Shown piece by piece: positions 9,249-17,967 of a stretch of DNA of 64,000 nt; position 1 is the stretch's first letter, and the number at the start of each line of letters is the position of its first letter. The stretch spans positions 2,046,001-2,110,000 of the forward strand of contig NZ_JAKVME010000001.1 of assembly GCF_022483985.1 (NCBI RefSeq), written 5' to 3'. Source of the DNA: Acetobacter sp. GTDB taxonomy: Bacteria; Pseudomonadota; Alphaproteobacteria; Acetobacterales; Acetobacteraceae. Both the position numbers and the translations under genes were made by a program. Under the pieces are notes generated by a model. The model ran no database searches. It was not told the origin of the DNA and saw nothing but the letters and a program-made list of their open reading frames with translations.

Positions 9249-9854
9249 ATGGATAACAAGATGGTTCGCCGCGCCTTACGCCTGCTGCTGACATTGCCTC
9301 TGGTGGTTCTGCTTTCGGTCCACAGCGTCCGGGCGGAGGATGCGGAACCGGTCGCAAGCGGACCTTATGTCACGCCTTCCGTGGATGTGAGCGTGCATTA
9401 TGAAATGGTGGCGCCACAAAACGCCTTGCCGGTGCATCAGGACATGCACTGGCAGGTCGCCTCCCTGCGCCAGCGGATCAACCCTGAAAATTCCGCCGTC
9501 TACATGGTGACGTCCTGGCGCGATCATACCCTGACCGTCGTGGACACACTGGGCCACCGGCGCAGCGTCATGCCCGCACCCGGAGCCACGCTCACCCTGC
9601 CCGGACAAATTCCGCCGGGTTCGTTCCGGAAACTTGGAACGGACATGGTCAGCGGCCAGCTCTGCACGATCTGGCGCACGACAGATCAGGACGGTCATGA
9701 AAGCGACGCCTGCTATACGCAGGACGGCATCCTGCTTCAGGTGAAGCAGCAGGGACGCATTCTGGTCAGGGCGCTCTCCATTGACCGGGCAGCGCAGCCC
9801 GACACACTGTTCGCCATTCCCGAAAGTTATTCAGCAGTCGCTCCGGCCCGCTGA
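9249..9854 (+). CDS. exported protein, second of a tandem related pair
   Basis: This 201-residue protein has a clear signal peptide (VRRALRLLLTLPLVVLLSV, processing near VRA). The mature domain shares the paired-Cys pattern of the preceding gene: VSGQLCTIWRTTDQDG...DACYTQDGILL against VAGIPCTEW...ATACVTADGLIL. The two are probably diverged duplicates acting in the periplasm. GAGGCGA lies upstream of the ATG, and only 9 bases separate it from the preceding stop, so they form one transcription unit. The 3' end overlaps the convergent acyltransferase gene by 28 bases. Function is unknown. Confidence 0.78.
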   Translation: MDNKMVRRALRLLLTLPLVVLLSVHSVRAEDAEPVASGPYVTPSVDVSVHYEMVAPQNALPVHQDMHWQVASLRQRINPENSAVYMVTSWRDHTLTVVDTLGHRRSVMPAPGATLTLPGQIPPGSFRKLGTDMVSGQLCTIWRTTDQDGHESDACYTQDGILLQVKQQGRILVRALSIDRAAQPDTLFAIPESYSAVAPAR

Positions 9855-10426
9855 ACGGACGGAAACGGCGACGGCGCGCGTTCCGCCGTCCTGCCGTTTC
9901 TACGCTCGGGCTTGCCTAGCGGAAGATCACGTATTCTGCGGGCAGGTGAGCCGACATACACGCCGTTCGGCTCTGTGCTGGCTGTCACCAGAGAGCCCGC
10001 CCCAATCACACATCCTTTCGCAATGGTGACACCGGGCAGAACGGTCACATTCACACCGATCCAGCATCCGTCCTCGATAACGACATCGCCCAGCACGGCC
10101 TCAATGGTACAGCGCTGCTCGGCCGGGCCGATCTCATGGGTGCCGGTCACGGCTGAAAAGAACTGCCCGATCCGGACATGACTGCCGATCTTCAACCGTG
10201 CCGTACCATCGAAAAAGAAGCCGACATTGATGAAGCTTTCCCGACCCATCTCAAGTCTGGTCGAGCGCATGCGACAGCCCGGCCAGATACAGGCCGAGGG
10301 ATCGAGACTGGCGCCAAGCGCATTCAGAAGGCGGATACGCAGGAAAGCCGGAACCAGTTCGCTCCCCATACCGGCAAGACAGAGCCTGCGCAGATGTCGC
10401 GTGAGGATGTTATCAGCGAGGGTCAT
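9827..10426 (-). CDS. hexapeptide-repeat acyltransferase
   Basis: This 199-residue left-handed beta-helix transferase resembles maltose/galactoside O-acetyltransferases and colanic acid or Vat-type acetyltransferases. The repeats run from about residue 40 to 165: MGRESFINVGFFFDG, IGSHVRIGQFFSAVTGTHEIG, DGCWIGVNVTVLPGVTIAKG, VIGAGSLV, and the closing VYVGSPARRIR. The family moves an acetyl group from acetyl-CoA onto a sugar or antibiotic hydroxyl. The acceptor cannot be told. The C-terminal 30 residues are basic and low in complexity. The gene overlaps the end of the convergent exported-protein gene. Confidence 0.85.
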   Translation of the reverse strand: MTLADNILTRHLRRLCLAGMGSELVPAFLRIRLLNALGASLDPSACIWPGCRMRSTRLEMGRESFINVGFFFDGTARLKIGSHVRIGQFFSAVTGTHEIGPAEQRCTIEAVLGDVVIEDGCWIGVNVTVLPGVTIAKGCVIGAGSLVTASTEPNGVYVGSPARRIRDLPLGKPERRNGRTAERAPSPFPSVQRAGATAE

Positions 10427-10881
10427 TAGAGGCTTTACTGTTTAATGTTACAGACAAGGTCAACTCACGCCTGCAATTCGTTTCGAAATATGCATTACAT
10501 AAAACATTATCGAAAACAATTTCATAATTATAGACTGCTTTTTAGGAAAACAAATCTGTTTATATTTTTAGATTTTTTATTTTTTGTTTTATGATCGCTT
10601 TATTATGAAGCGCCGTTATTATGATCACATCCTCGCCTTCCTCCATGAGGTCGGACGGGTCCAGTGATCGAGGAAGACAGTCTTTCCAAAGCCCACATGC
10701 ACGGTTACAGAGAAACCTTCATCTGTCGGCACACAGGTTTCCTTGAATATAATGATCAGAAACGTCAGGCCTGTCATCAATGGGCCATTCATGACGGCGG
10801 TCAGGATGCATCTCCTGAATGTCGCCAAACCCGCCGCAGCGCCATCCCGAAGCAGAGCCTCATGACCCGGAGAGGACGCTG
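10427..10881. other. AT-rich 455-bp region upstream of RND pump
   Basis: The stretch 10,470-10,605 is very AT-rich with T-tracts, unlike the GC-rich neighbours. It probably carries promoters for the acyltransferase (minus) and the pump (plus). A 20-codon frame starts at ATG 10605 and ends at TGA 10667, and could be a leader peptide. On the minus strand a 67-codon frame (10625-10828, TTG start) with one hydrophobic segment is possible but weakly supported. No periplasmic adaptor gene for the pump is present. Confidence 0.4.
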
Positions 10882-13800
10882 GTGAATCTGTGCGCCTTCT
10901 TCATCCGCCGTCCTGTCGCCACCATTCTTCTGTCTCTGGCGATGGTGTTCGCCGGGCTGCTGTCCTACCGCGTCATGCCGGTCGCCGATCTGCCGGACAT
11001 TTCCGTTCCTGTCATTTATGTCATCGCCAGCCAGCAGGGCAGCTCCCCGCAGCAGATGGCCAGCGCCGTGACGACGCCGCTGGAGCGCCGTCTCGGGAGT
11101 ATTGCCGGACTGACGCAGATGACGTCGGACACCACGGATCGCTCTTCCTTCATCCTGCTGTTCTTCGATGACGACCGGAATGTGGACGGCGCGGCGCGTG
11201 ACGTGCAGGCCGCTCTTCAGGCGGCCCGTCAGGACATGCCGAACACGCTGATCGACACGCCGCAATATTACAAGGCCAACCCCGCCGATAACCCGATCAT
11301 GATCGCCGTGCTGACTTCCGATACACGGCCGCTCAGTCAGCTGCGTGATCTGGCGGAAACGCGCCTTCTCCCGCAACTGGCGGGTATTCACGGCGTCGGA
11401 TGGGTGCAGCCCGAAGGCACCGCCAAACCCGCCGTACGGGTCGAGATGAATCCCTATCTGCTCTACCATTACGGCATCGGGTTCGAGGATATCCGCTCGG
11501 CCCTCGCTTCCGCCAACGCCAAGACGCCCAAGGGTTTTCTGGATATCGGCACGCAGCGCATGATGCTGGCCACCAACGATCAGGCCCGAAAAGCCGAGCA
11601 GTATCGTGATCTGGTCATCGGTTATCGCAATGACCGTCCAGTCCGCCTGTCCAGCGTGGCGACGGTGCATGATGGCCCGCAGAATGAACGTCAGGCCGCC
11701 TGGCTCGACGGCAAACCTGCCGTCATGGCGATCATCCGTGCGCAACCCGGCGCGAATGTCATTGAAGTCACCGACGCCATCCGCGCCCACGCTCCCCGTA
11801 TCCAGAACGCACTACCCGGCGACGTCAGACTGACTCTGGCTGACGACATGTCGCGATCGATCCGGGCGGCCCTGACGGATACCCAGCTCACGCTCCTGAT
11901 CTCGGTCATACTGGTCGTGTTTGTAGTGCTGGCGTTTCTTCGCTCATGGCGTTCGACCCTGATCCCGGCGGTTACTGTGCCCGTTTCACTGGCAGGCTCC
12001 CTTGCCGTGATGCACCTCCTCCATTTCTCGCTGGACACGCTTTCCCTCATGGCGTTGACCATCGCCACGGGATTTGTGGTGGATGATGCGATTGTCGTTG
12101 TCGAGAACATCGCCCGCCATATGGAAGACGGCATGGAGCGCATGGAGGCGTCCCTGATCGGTTCGCGGGAAATCGGTTTTACCGTGGTGTCGATCACCAT
12201 CTCGCTGATAGCGGTGTTTCTGCCGCTGCTTCTGCTGTCCGGGGTTCCGGGCAAGATTTTTTTCGAATTTGCGATGACACTCACAACGGCCGTCACAATT
12301 TCGCTTTTCCTGTCCCTCTCGCTGACGCCAATGATGTGCGCTTACCTGCTCGAAGTGGACCACGGAGCAACGACGGCCGGGCGCGGCGGATGGTCACGCC
12401 GGATGCATCGCCTGTTCGATGGTGTTGAAACTGTCCTGAACAGTCTGCTGCATGTCTATATGCGGTCGCTGGATGTCGCGCTCCGCCACCGCTGGCTGGT
12501 GCTGATCTCCCTGCCCGTCAGTCTGGCGGTTACCGTCGCCGTCGTTGTTGTCATGCCGAAGACAATCCTGCCGCCGGAAGATATCGCTCTTGTCTCAGCC
12601 TATCTGACCACCGACCAGACAAGTTCGTTTCAGGCTGTTTCCGACAAGACACAGCGTGTCGTGAACACCATGATGCAGGACCGCGATGTGACATCCGTGG
12701 TGGCCTTTACAGGCGATGACGCAGCCAACGAAGCGTCGGCGTTCGCCTCTCTTACGGACAAATCCGCACGACGCGATACACCTGAGACCATTGCCGCACG
12801 CATACAGTCTCATGTCGCGAATATCGCCGGTCTCGACGCGCACATTTCCAACTCCGGCGACGTGAACGGTGGGGGCACGCGCCAGCAGACGGGAAACTAT
12901 ACCTATGTGTTCCGAAGCGACGTGGCGGACGACCTGATCACATGGATACCGCGTCTCAGCGAAGCCTTGCGACGCAGCACCGTGATTTCCGATGTCAGCA
13001 CCAATATCCACAATAATGGCGCTTCCTTGCATGTGGACATTCGTCGCGACGTCGCAGCGCGCTACCTGATCACCCCGCAACTGATCGGAAACGCCCTGTC
13101 TGACGCCTTTGGTCAGCGCACCGCGTCGAACATTTCCACTCCGCTGACAACCTATTACGTCGTGATGGAAGCCGACCGGCTGTATCGGGAAAACCCCGAA
13201 ATGCTCAAGACACTGTGGATTTCGACAGCGGGTGGGACAGCGGGCGGCGGCACCGTCTCAAACTCGATCCGCGTGCCGCGCTCGACGGATTCCAGAGAAG
13301 CAGCCCTCAACCGGCTGTCCTTCCGAAACCAGATCGCAAACCGGCTGGCTGGTGGCGCGGGGGCCTCCAACGGTTCAGCGGTATCGTCTTCAGCCGAAAC
13401 CATGGTGCCGCTGATCTCGGTAGCCGATCTTGTTACACGTCCCTCGGCCCTGCAAATCAGTCACGAGGATAATTTCGTCTCAGGCTCAATTTCATTCAAT
13501 CTGCCATCCGGAAAAGGACTGACGGATGCTGAGGCGGAAATAAAACGGGTCAGTGACGCCATTCACATGCCGGACAGTATTCGCGGGAGCTTTACCGGAC
13601 GTGCAGGCGATTTCAGGAAGGCCCTGATCAACGAGCTTCTCGTGTTCCTTGCCGCTCTCGCCACCATGTATGTCACGCTGGGTATTCTGTACGAGAGCTA
13701 TATCCACCCTCTGACCATCCTTTCCACACTTCCGTCCGCCGCTGTCGGCGCAGTGGTCGCGCTGTGGCTGTCAGGACAGTCCTTTTCCCTGATCGCCATG

Positions 13801-14178
13801 ATCGGCGTGATTCTGCTGGTCGGCATCGTCAAGAAAAACGCAATCCTGATGATTGACTTTGCGCTGCACGCCGAACGGCATCAGGGCATGCCGCCCACAG
13901 ACGCCATTCGTGCAGCCTGCCGGACACGCTTCCGCCCCATCCTGATGACCACGCTGGCAGCAGCCTTGGGGGCTCTGCCGCTTATTTTTGGTAACGGCTA
14001 CGGCGCTGAATTGCGTCGTCCTCTGGGAATTGCTGTCGTCGGAGGACTGGCGATGAGCCAGTTGCTCACCCTTTATTCAACACCTGCGGTCTATTTACTG
14101 ATGATCACAATTGGAAAATGGTTGAAAACTGTATTCTTTCTGCCACAGCGGGCTTTCAGGCGGCACGCATTAAAGTGA
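10882..14178 (+). CDS. RND (HAE1/AcrB-type) efflux permease
   Basis: This inner-membrane proton-driven efflux pump subunit of about 1,098 residues exports drugs or other hydrophobic compounds. It has an N-terminal membrane helix (CAFFIRRPVATILLSLAMVF), a first porter region, and a central bundle containing the acidic pair in TGFVVDDAIVVVENIARH. A second porter region and the C-terminal bundle (LVGIVKKNAILMIDFA) follow. The GTG start at 10882 is chosen because GGAGAGGA lies 5 bases upstream. The open frame extends to 10819. The usual adjacent membrane-fusion-protein gene is absent, so it must borrow an adaptor from elsewhere or the partner was lost. Confidence 0.92.
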   Translation: MNLCAFFIRRPVATILLSLAMVFAGLLSYRVMPVADLPDISVPVIYVIASQQGSSPQQMASAVTTPLERRLGSIAGLTQMTSDTTDRSSFILLFFDDDRNVDGAARDVQAALQAARQDMPNTLIDTPQYYKANPADNPIMIAVLTSDTRPLSQLRDLAETRLLPQLAGIHGVGWVQPEGTAKPAVRVEMNPYLLYHYGIGFEDIRSALASANAKTPKGFLDIGTQRMMLATNDQARKAEQYRDLVIGYRNDRPVRLSSVATVHDGPQNERQAAWLDGKPAVMAIIRAQPGANVIEVTDAIRAHAPRIQNALPGDVRLTLADDMSRSIRAALTDTQLTLLISVILVVFVVLAFLRSWRSTLIPAVTVPVSLAGSLAVMHLLHFSLDTLSLMALTIATGFVVDDAIVVVENIARHMEDGMERMEASLIGSREIGFTVVSITISLIAVFLPLLLLSGVPGKIFFEFAMTLTTAVTISLFLSLSLTPMMCAYLLEVDHGATTAGRGGWSRRMHRLFDGVETVLNSLLHVYMRSLDVALRHRWLVLISLPVSLAVTVAVVVVMPKTILPPEDIALVSAYLTTDQTSSFQAVSDKTQRVVNTMMQDRDVTSVVAFTGDDAANEASAFASLTDKSARRDTPETIAARIQSHVANIAGLDAHISNSGDVNGGGTRQQTGNYTYVFRSDVADDLITWIPRLSEALRRSTVISDVSTNIHNNGASLHVDIRRDVAARYLITPQLIGNALSDAFGQRTASNISTPLTTYYVVMEADRLYRENPEMLKTLWISTAGGTAGGGTVSNSIRVPRSTDSREAALNRLSFRNQIANRLAGGAGASNGSAVSSSAETMVPLISVADLVTRPSALQISHEDNFVSGSISFNLPSGKGLTDAEAEIKRVSDAIHMPDSIRGSFTGRAGDFRKALINELLVFLAALATMYVTLGILYESYIHPLTILSTLPSAAVGAVVALWLSGQSFSLIAMIGVILLVGIVKKNAILMIDFALHAERHQGMPPTDAIRAACRTRFRPILMTTLAAALGALPLIFGNGYGAELRRPLGIAVVGGLAMSQLLTLYSTPAVYLLMITIGKWLKTVFFLPQRAFRRHALK

Positions 14179-14188
14179 CGCCTTTTTT
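14158..14188 (+). terminator. terminator overlapping the RND gene end
   Basis: AGGCG-g-CAC pairs with GTG-a-CGCCT across an 8-base loop and is followed by TTTTTT. The stem includes the last codons and stop of the pump gene. Confidence 0.7.
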
Positions 14189-14632
14189 ATACAGCCTCTC
14201 AAGGCGAGCACTCTTCTGTTCATAAATTTTTCTGTCTGTCAGAGAGGATTTTTCCGACGGCATTAGACGCACGTACCCGTGGCTGTCGCTTTCAAGCAGA
14301 TAGAAGAAATATCGTTCACGATCAGTCTGTTATTATGAATGATTGTATAAAACGCGCCTCACCCGAAGAGGCACTCTTCATAACGCCTCAGAAACCTTCT
14401 TCTCCCATCATCATATACAATGTGTCAGATTCCTCTCTTTTCCAAGGAAGAGCAAAAGGCTGTCATCGTTTCTGCGACCGACACGCCTGACAAGCCATCA
14501 TTACAAAACAGTCATGATGGTGTTGGTATTGCTTTTCCGGCAGACATGCTAGATTTCAGGGATCGACTGTATTTACCTGTATCTATGGTCGATATCACAT
14601 AGTTTACAACAGACGTTTCAGGGAATGGTTCA
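14189..14632. other. intergenic region with one doubtful 60-codon frame
   Basis: This region is moderately AT-rich. A frame on the plus strand at 14420-14602 (MCQIPLFSKEEQKAVIVSAT...) has protein-like composition but no ribosome-binding site and no recognised family. The promoter of the following small gene should lie here. Nothing else is evident. Confidence 0.35.
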
Positions 14633-14761
14633 ATGGCCAAAAATAGCTGCAAGACTGGCGGATGTGTCCCGGCAAAAAAGGGCTGCTGCAGCCTGAAGAA
14701 AATCGCCGGCATAATGATCGTAGCCGGAATCGCCGGCTTTCTGTGGAAGGAATTCAAGTAA
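14633..14761 (+). CDS. 42-residue Cys-rich single-span membrane peptide
   Basis: This small protein has an N-terminal part with four Cys and several Lys (MAKNSCKTGGCVPAKKGCCS). One predicted membrane helix follows (IAGIMIVAGIAGFLW) and then a charged end, KEFK. AGGGA lies about 8 bases before the ATG. A perfect 8-bp hairpin follows 16 bases after the stop, so the gene is a compact stand-alone unit. Codon use is GC-rich, unlike the AT-rich surroundings, which argues for a real gene. The family is not recognised. Metal binding or disulfide chemistry by the Cys cluster is only a guess. Confidence 0.65.
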   Translation: MAKNSCKTGGCVPAKKGCCSLKKIAGIMIVAGIAGFLWKEFK

Positions 14762-14777
14762 TACAGAACGCTAAATT

Positions 14778-14797
14778 GCCCGAAATCTGTTTCGGGC
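14778..14797. terminator. hairpin after the small Cys-rich gene
   Basis: GCCCGAAA-tctg-TTTCGGGC is a perfect 8-bp stem with a 4-base loop. No clear T-run follows, so termination is likely but not certain. Confidence 0.55.
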
Positions 14798-15369
14798 ATA
14801 ACCATCTCGATCGTTCCCTCCCTTTGATTAAAAAATATATTACAAAAAGATAAAGCATAGAATTTCGATATAAATGTATATTAAAGGCATTAAATCAGAC
14901 CGAACAATCCATTTACCCCCTGATTTCAACGGTCAGAAGCCGAACAAACCCTGTCAAAAATTCTCAAAAGACAATCTTAAAAAAAATCAAAGCGTTACAG
15001 GTATTCGTGCAAAATAAAAAAATCGATTTTCAGATTTACAGCGGAGCCTCGCATAAAACCATATCTTTAAATAAAATTTAAAAGCTCGCAGGTAACGTTA
15101 GAAAAATCCCAACTTTTTCTCGTTTCGCATATTTTTCTTTTATGTCTTTTCAAGAAATAGTTTATCGACCTCCTCCATATCCATTCAGGAAAACCGGGAG
15201 TTTTTCTACCTTTATCCTCACTTCAAAGAACTCGACGAACATAATATAGCGGCCAGGCCTTGCACCACGAAGCATACTTCATTATTTCAGCAGAGAGAGC
15301 CATACAGGTTTCGCTCCATTTTCTGTAAATGTGCGCTGAATTGTTTTAAATTGTAACGGAGTTTTTTTT
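14798..15369. other. 570-bp AT-rich region upstream of mucR
   Basis: This is a gene-free stretch with many A- and T-tracts and TA steps, far more AT-rich than the rest of the window. It ends in a T-rich run directly before the mucR start, with AACGGAG as ribosome-binding site. MucR/Ros proteins bind AT-rich DNA and commonly control their own promoter, so autoregulation here is likely by inference. No open frame of note is seen. Confidence 0.5.
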
Positions 15370-15834
15370 ATGTCTGAGAATAAACCCCTCTCCCCTCTGC
15401 TCGAACTGACAGCGCAAATCGTCTCCGCCCATGTTTCAAACAACTCCGCATCCGCAGAGACGCTTCCCGGCCTGATCCGTGATGTCTTTACGGCGCTTGA
15501 AACAGCCGGGCAGGCAGCGCCTGAACCAGAGAAACTGCAACCCGCAGTTCCGGTGAAGCGTTCGGTCTTCCCCGACTACATCGTCTGTCTGGAAGACGGC
15601 AAAAAGCTGAAAATGCTGAAGCGTCACCTGCAGAGCGCCTATGGCATGACGCCTGAGCAGTATCGTGAGCGCTGGGGTCTGCCCACAGACTACCCCATGG
15701 TTGCGCCCAACTATGCCGAGCGTCGTTCAACGCTGGCCCGTGAAATCGGTCTTGGTCGCAAGATCAGCGCTACCAGCGCTGCTTCCGAGAACGATGACGC
15801 AGCGCCGCGTCGCCGTGGCCGCAAGGCTCAGTAA
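15370..15834 (+). CDS. mucR: MucR/Ros-family transcriptional regulator
   Basis: This 154-residue regulator resembles the rhizobial Ros/MucR proteins, which bind AT-rich promoters and control exopolysaccharide, motility and cell-cycle genes. The conserved C-terminal core is present (residues about 75-135: [39 protein letters not shown]). The zinc-finger is partly lost: the second Cys of the Ros CLEC motif is Asp (CLED) and the second His is not present, as in zinc-independent members of the family. The C-terminus is basic (RRRGRKAQ). It stands alone between a long AT-rich leader and a strong hairpin. Confidence 0.92.
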   Translation: MSENKPLSPLLELTAQIVSAHVSNNSASAETLPGLIRDVFTALETAGQAAPEPEKLQPAVPVKRSVFPDYIVCLEDGKKLKMLKRHLQSAYGMTPEQYRERWGLPTDYPMVAPNYAERRSTLAREIGLGRKISATSAASENDDAAPRRRGRKAQ

Positions 15835-15845
15835 AGCCGGTCACA

Positions 15846-15880
15846 TCAGCATGGCTTCCTTTTGCCGGAAGCCATGCTGA
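15846..15880 (+). terminator. strong hairpin after mucR
   Basis: TCAGCATGGCTTCC pairs perfectly with GGAAGCCATGCTGA (14 bp) across a 7-base loop. The following tract is only weakly T-rich. Confidence 0.7.
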
Positions 15881-15941
15881 ACGTTTCGTTCATGGAAACA
15901 GCTTTCCATAAGCCTTTATCGCTATTCCGGAATAAACTGTA

Positions 15942-16913
15942 ATGAGTTCAGGCGTTGACGAGACTGTGGCGTACTCTGTTCAGAAACGGAGACTGCGTCG
16001 CTGGCGGATTGGCGCAATCGCAGCCGTTGCCGTGTCAGTCATGATTGCCGGACGTTATGGTCAGCAATCCAGAGATGACAACTGGCGTATCGGCGCCGGA
16101 AAGAATACGCCTCACCTTGTTCAGCTAAACGTTCATGGCATGATCGGCTCTGATGTCTCGCGCTGGACGAAGGCCCTGACCGATGCCGGCAAAGACAGGA
16201 ACGTCAAAGGTCTGCTTCTTGACATCGACAGCCCCGGCGGCGCGGTGACCGGCGGAGAAGAACTGCACGACGCCATCGAACGGTTTGCCCATGACAAACC
16301 CGTCGTCGCCACCATGGGAGGCATGGGCGCTTCCGCAGGATACATGATCGCCCTCCCATCAAGACGTATTTTTGCTGAACGGAGCACATTGACCGGCTCC
16401 ATCGGTGTCCTGATGGAAGCGCCTGAATTTTCCGGTGTGCTCAACAAGATCGGCGTCAATGTTCAGGAACTGGTGTCCGGGCCTCTGAAAGGCCAGCCCT
16501 CCCTCACAAAACCGATCTCCCCTGAAGGACACATCATGCTTCAGGGCGTGGTCAGCAATCTTTACGATCAGTTCGTGACCATGGTGGTTACTGGCCGTCA
16601 CATGCCTGAAGACAAGGTGCGCACCCTTGCCGATGGTCGCCCCTATACAGGTGAGCAGGCCCTTAAAGTCGGGCTGATCGACAGTATCGGTGGACATGAG
16701 GACGCCCGGAACTGGCTGGTCAAAGCCTCCGGCCTGCCTGGTGAGCCTAAGATCGTGACGATTGGCGAAGAGCACAAGTCGTTCGGCCTGAAACGCCGCA
16801 TATTCGGCTGGTTTGGAGGGCGGGTCATGTCATGGCTTGGCCTTGATGCAGACATTTTTCTGCCGCAGACGCGTGCAGCTATTGACGGCGCAGTTTCGAT
16901 CTGGAAACCTTAG
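15942..16913 (+). CDS. sppA: signal peptide peptidase SppA (S49 family)
   Basis: This 323-residue inner-membrane serine protease degrades cleaved signal peptides. An N-terminal anchor spans about residues 20-38 (WRIGAIAAVAVSVMIA), after which the protease domain faces the periplasm. Expected catalytic residues are Ser131 in MGASAGY and Lys183 in SGPLKGQPS. The short single-domain form matches Bacillus-type SppA rather than the double-length E. coli enzyme. ihfB starts 18 bases after the stop, so the two are probably co-transcribed, an arrangement also common in related bacteria. Confidence 0.92.
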   Translation: MSSGVDETVAYSVQKRRLRRWRIGAIAAVAVSVMIAGRYGQQSRDDNWRIGAGKNTPHLVQLNVHGMIGSDVSRWTKALTDAGKDRNVKGLLLDIDSPGGAVTGGEELHDAIERFAHDKPVVATMGGMGASAGYMIALPSRRIFAERSTLTGSIGVLMEAPEFSGVLNKIGVNVQELVSGPLKGQPSLTKPISPEGHIMLQGVVSNLYDQFVTMVVTGRHMPEDKVRTLADGRPYTGEQALKVGLIDSIGGHEDARNWLVKASGLPGEPKIVTIGEEHKSFGLKRRIFGWFGGRVMSWLGLDADIFLPQTRAAIDGAVSIWKP

Positions 16914-16931
16914 CTCTCGGCGGGGAGCGAG

Positions 16932-17228
16932 ATGACCAGATCCGAACTTGTCGCTGAGATAGCAGCAGCGAACCCTCATCTTTTACTCAAGGACGTCGAA
17001 CTGATCGTTCATACGATCTTCGACGAACTGACAAGTGCGCTTGCACGCGGAGATCGCATAGAACTCCGCGGCTTCGGTGCTTTTACCGTCAAGAAACGGG
17101 AAGCCAGAGCGGGCCGCAATCCCCGCACGGGTGAATCGGTTTCTGTCGACGAGAAGTTCGTGCCTTTTTTCAAGGCCGGCAAAGAGCTCCGCGAACGTGT
17201 CAATGGAGCAACGCCACAGGACGAATAA
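16932..17228 (+). CDS. ihfB: integration host factor beta subunit
   Basis: This 98-residue DNA-bending protein of the HU/IHF family forms a heterodimer with IhfA. It acts in recombination, replication and promoter architecture. It starts [17 protein letters not shown], as IhfB proteins do. It has the beta-arm segment [15 protein letters not shown] with the intercalating Pro, and ends with the short [12 protein letters not shown] helix. GGGGAGCGAG lies just before the ATG, and sppA ends 18 bases upstream. Confidence 0.95.
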   Translation: MTRSELVAEIAAANPHLLLKDVELIVHTIFDELTSALARGDRIELRGFGAFTVKKREARAGRNPRTGESVSVDEKFVPFFKAGKELRERVNGATPQDE

Positions 17229-17355
17229 TCTGGAAAAAGCGGCTCATGAAGATTGACGCCCTTATTTCGCATGTCCTGCCGACGTTTCTGATATAGTGTC
17301 GAAGCTGATTCCACCCCACGGTCAGTTTCCGACGACCGTTTTTTCGGGCGCTGTT

Positions 17356-17721
17356 ATGGCTTTCGTATACGGCTTGTCAGAATGCGGCCTGAAACAGGCG
17401 AAACCCTTGGGGTGCTGGGCATCAAAAGCTGGCAGCCTGCTTCTTCTGGGCAGTCTGATTGTCCCGACACATGCTGGAGCGCGAACACCGCACACGCAGA
17501 CCTCCCCGCAGCGCGTGGTCCTGCACGGCAAAACGCATCACACGAAAAAATCCGCACTACAGGGTTGCCTGTCCGGTGGCTCCGTCATCGTAACGCATGG
17601 TCGCACACTCGGCGCGATCGGATCGCATGGAAAGCTGCTGGCGCCCGTCGGTCGAGCGATCTATTATACGGACAGCAAGCATGGCTGCCTGCCGGGAAAG
17701 CACACCCGTCGCCGCGGATAA
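17356..17721 (+). CDS. small basic exported protein, unknown
   Basis: This predicted protein of about 121 residues has a hydrophobic segment (AGSLLLLGSLIVPTHAGA) that looks like a signal peptide. The mature part is rich in His, Lys, Arg and Gly, with a possible disulfide pair around GCLSGGSVIVTHGRTL and HGCLPG. The frame stays open back to GTG 17296. ATG 17356 was chosen, although neither start has a good ribosome-binding site. No family is recognised. Other frames here also stay open, so the assignment rests mainly on the signal peptide. Confidence 0.5.
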   Translation: MAFVYGLSECGLKQAKPLGCWASKAGSLLLLGSLIVPTHAGARTPHTQTSPQRVVLHGKTHHTKKSALQGCLSGGSVIVTHGRTLGAIGSHGKLLAPVGRAIYYTDSKHGCLPGKHTRRRG

Positions 17722-17967
17722 AATCTACTCAAATTCATCATTTATAAGATTCCGCTCAGCGCATGGAGAATGTCTCCCTGTATGGCATTGTTTCTCTCTT
17801 TCATCAGTCGAGATTTGTGATCGAACGGATTTCATCACGATCTGTGTTGGGCTAGGTTCCGTGTAACAATGGCCTGCAGCAGAATGTTTCTTCGAAGCAG
17901 CATCAGACAGAACGCGTCTGAAATGCGGCAGGGAACAGGCTTCGCCATGAGCAGAACAGGGATCCAG

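Noticed and set aside
10625..10828. 67-codon minus-strand frame with a hydrophobic segment upstream of the RND gene
   Set aside because: TTG start, poor ribosome-binding site and no known family; kept only as a remark on the intergenic region.
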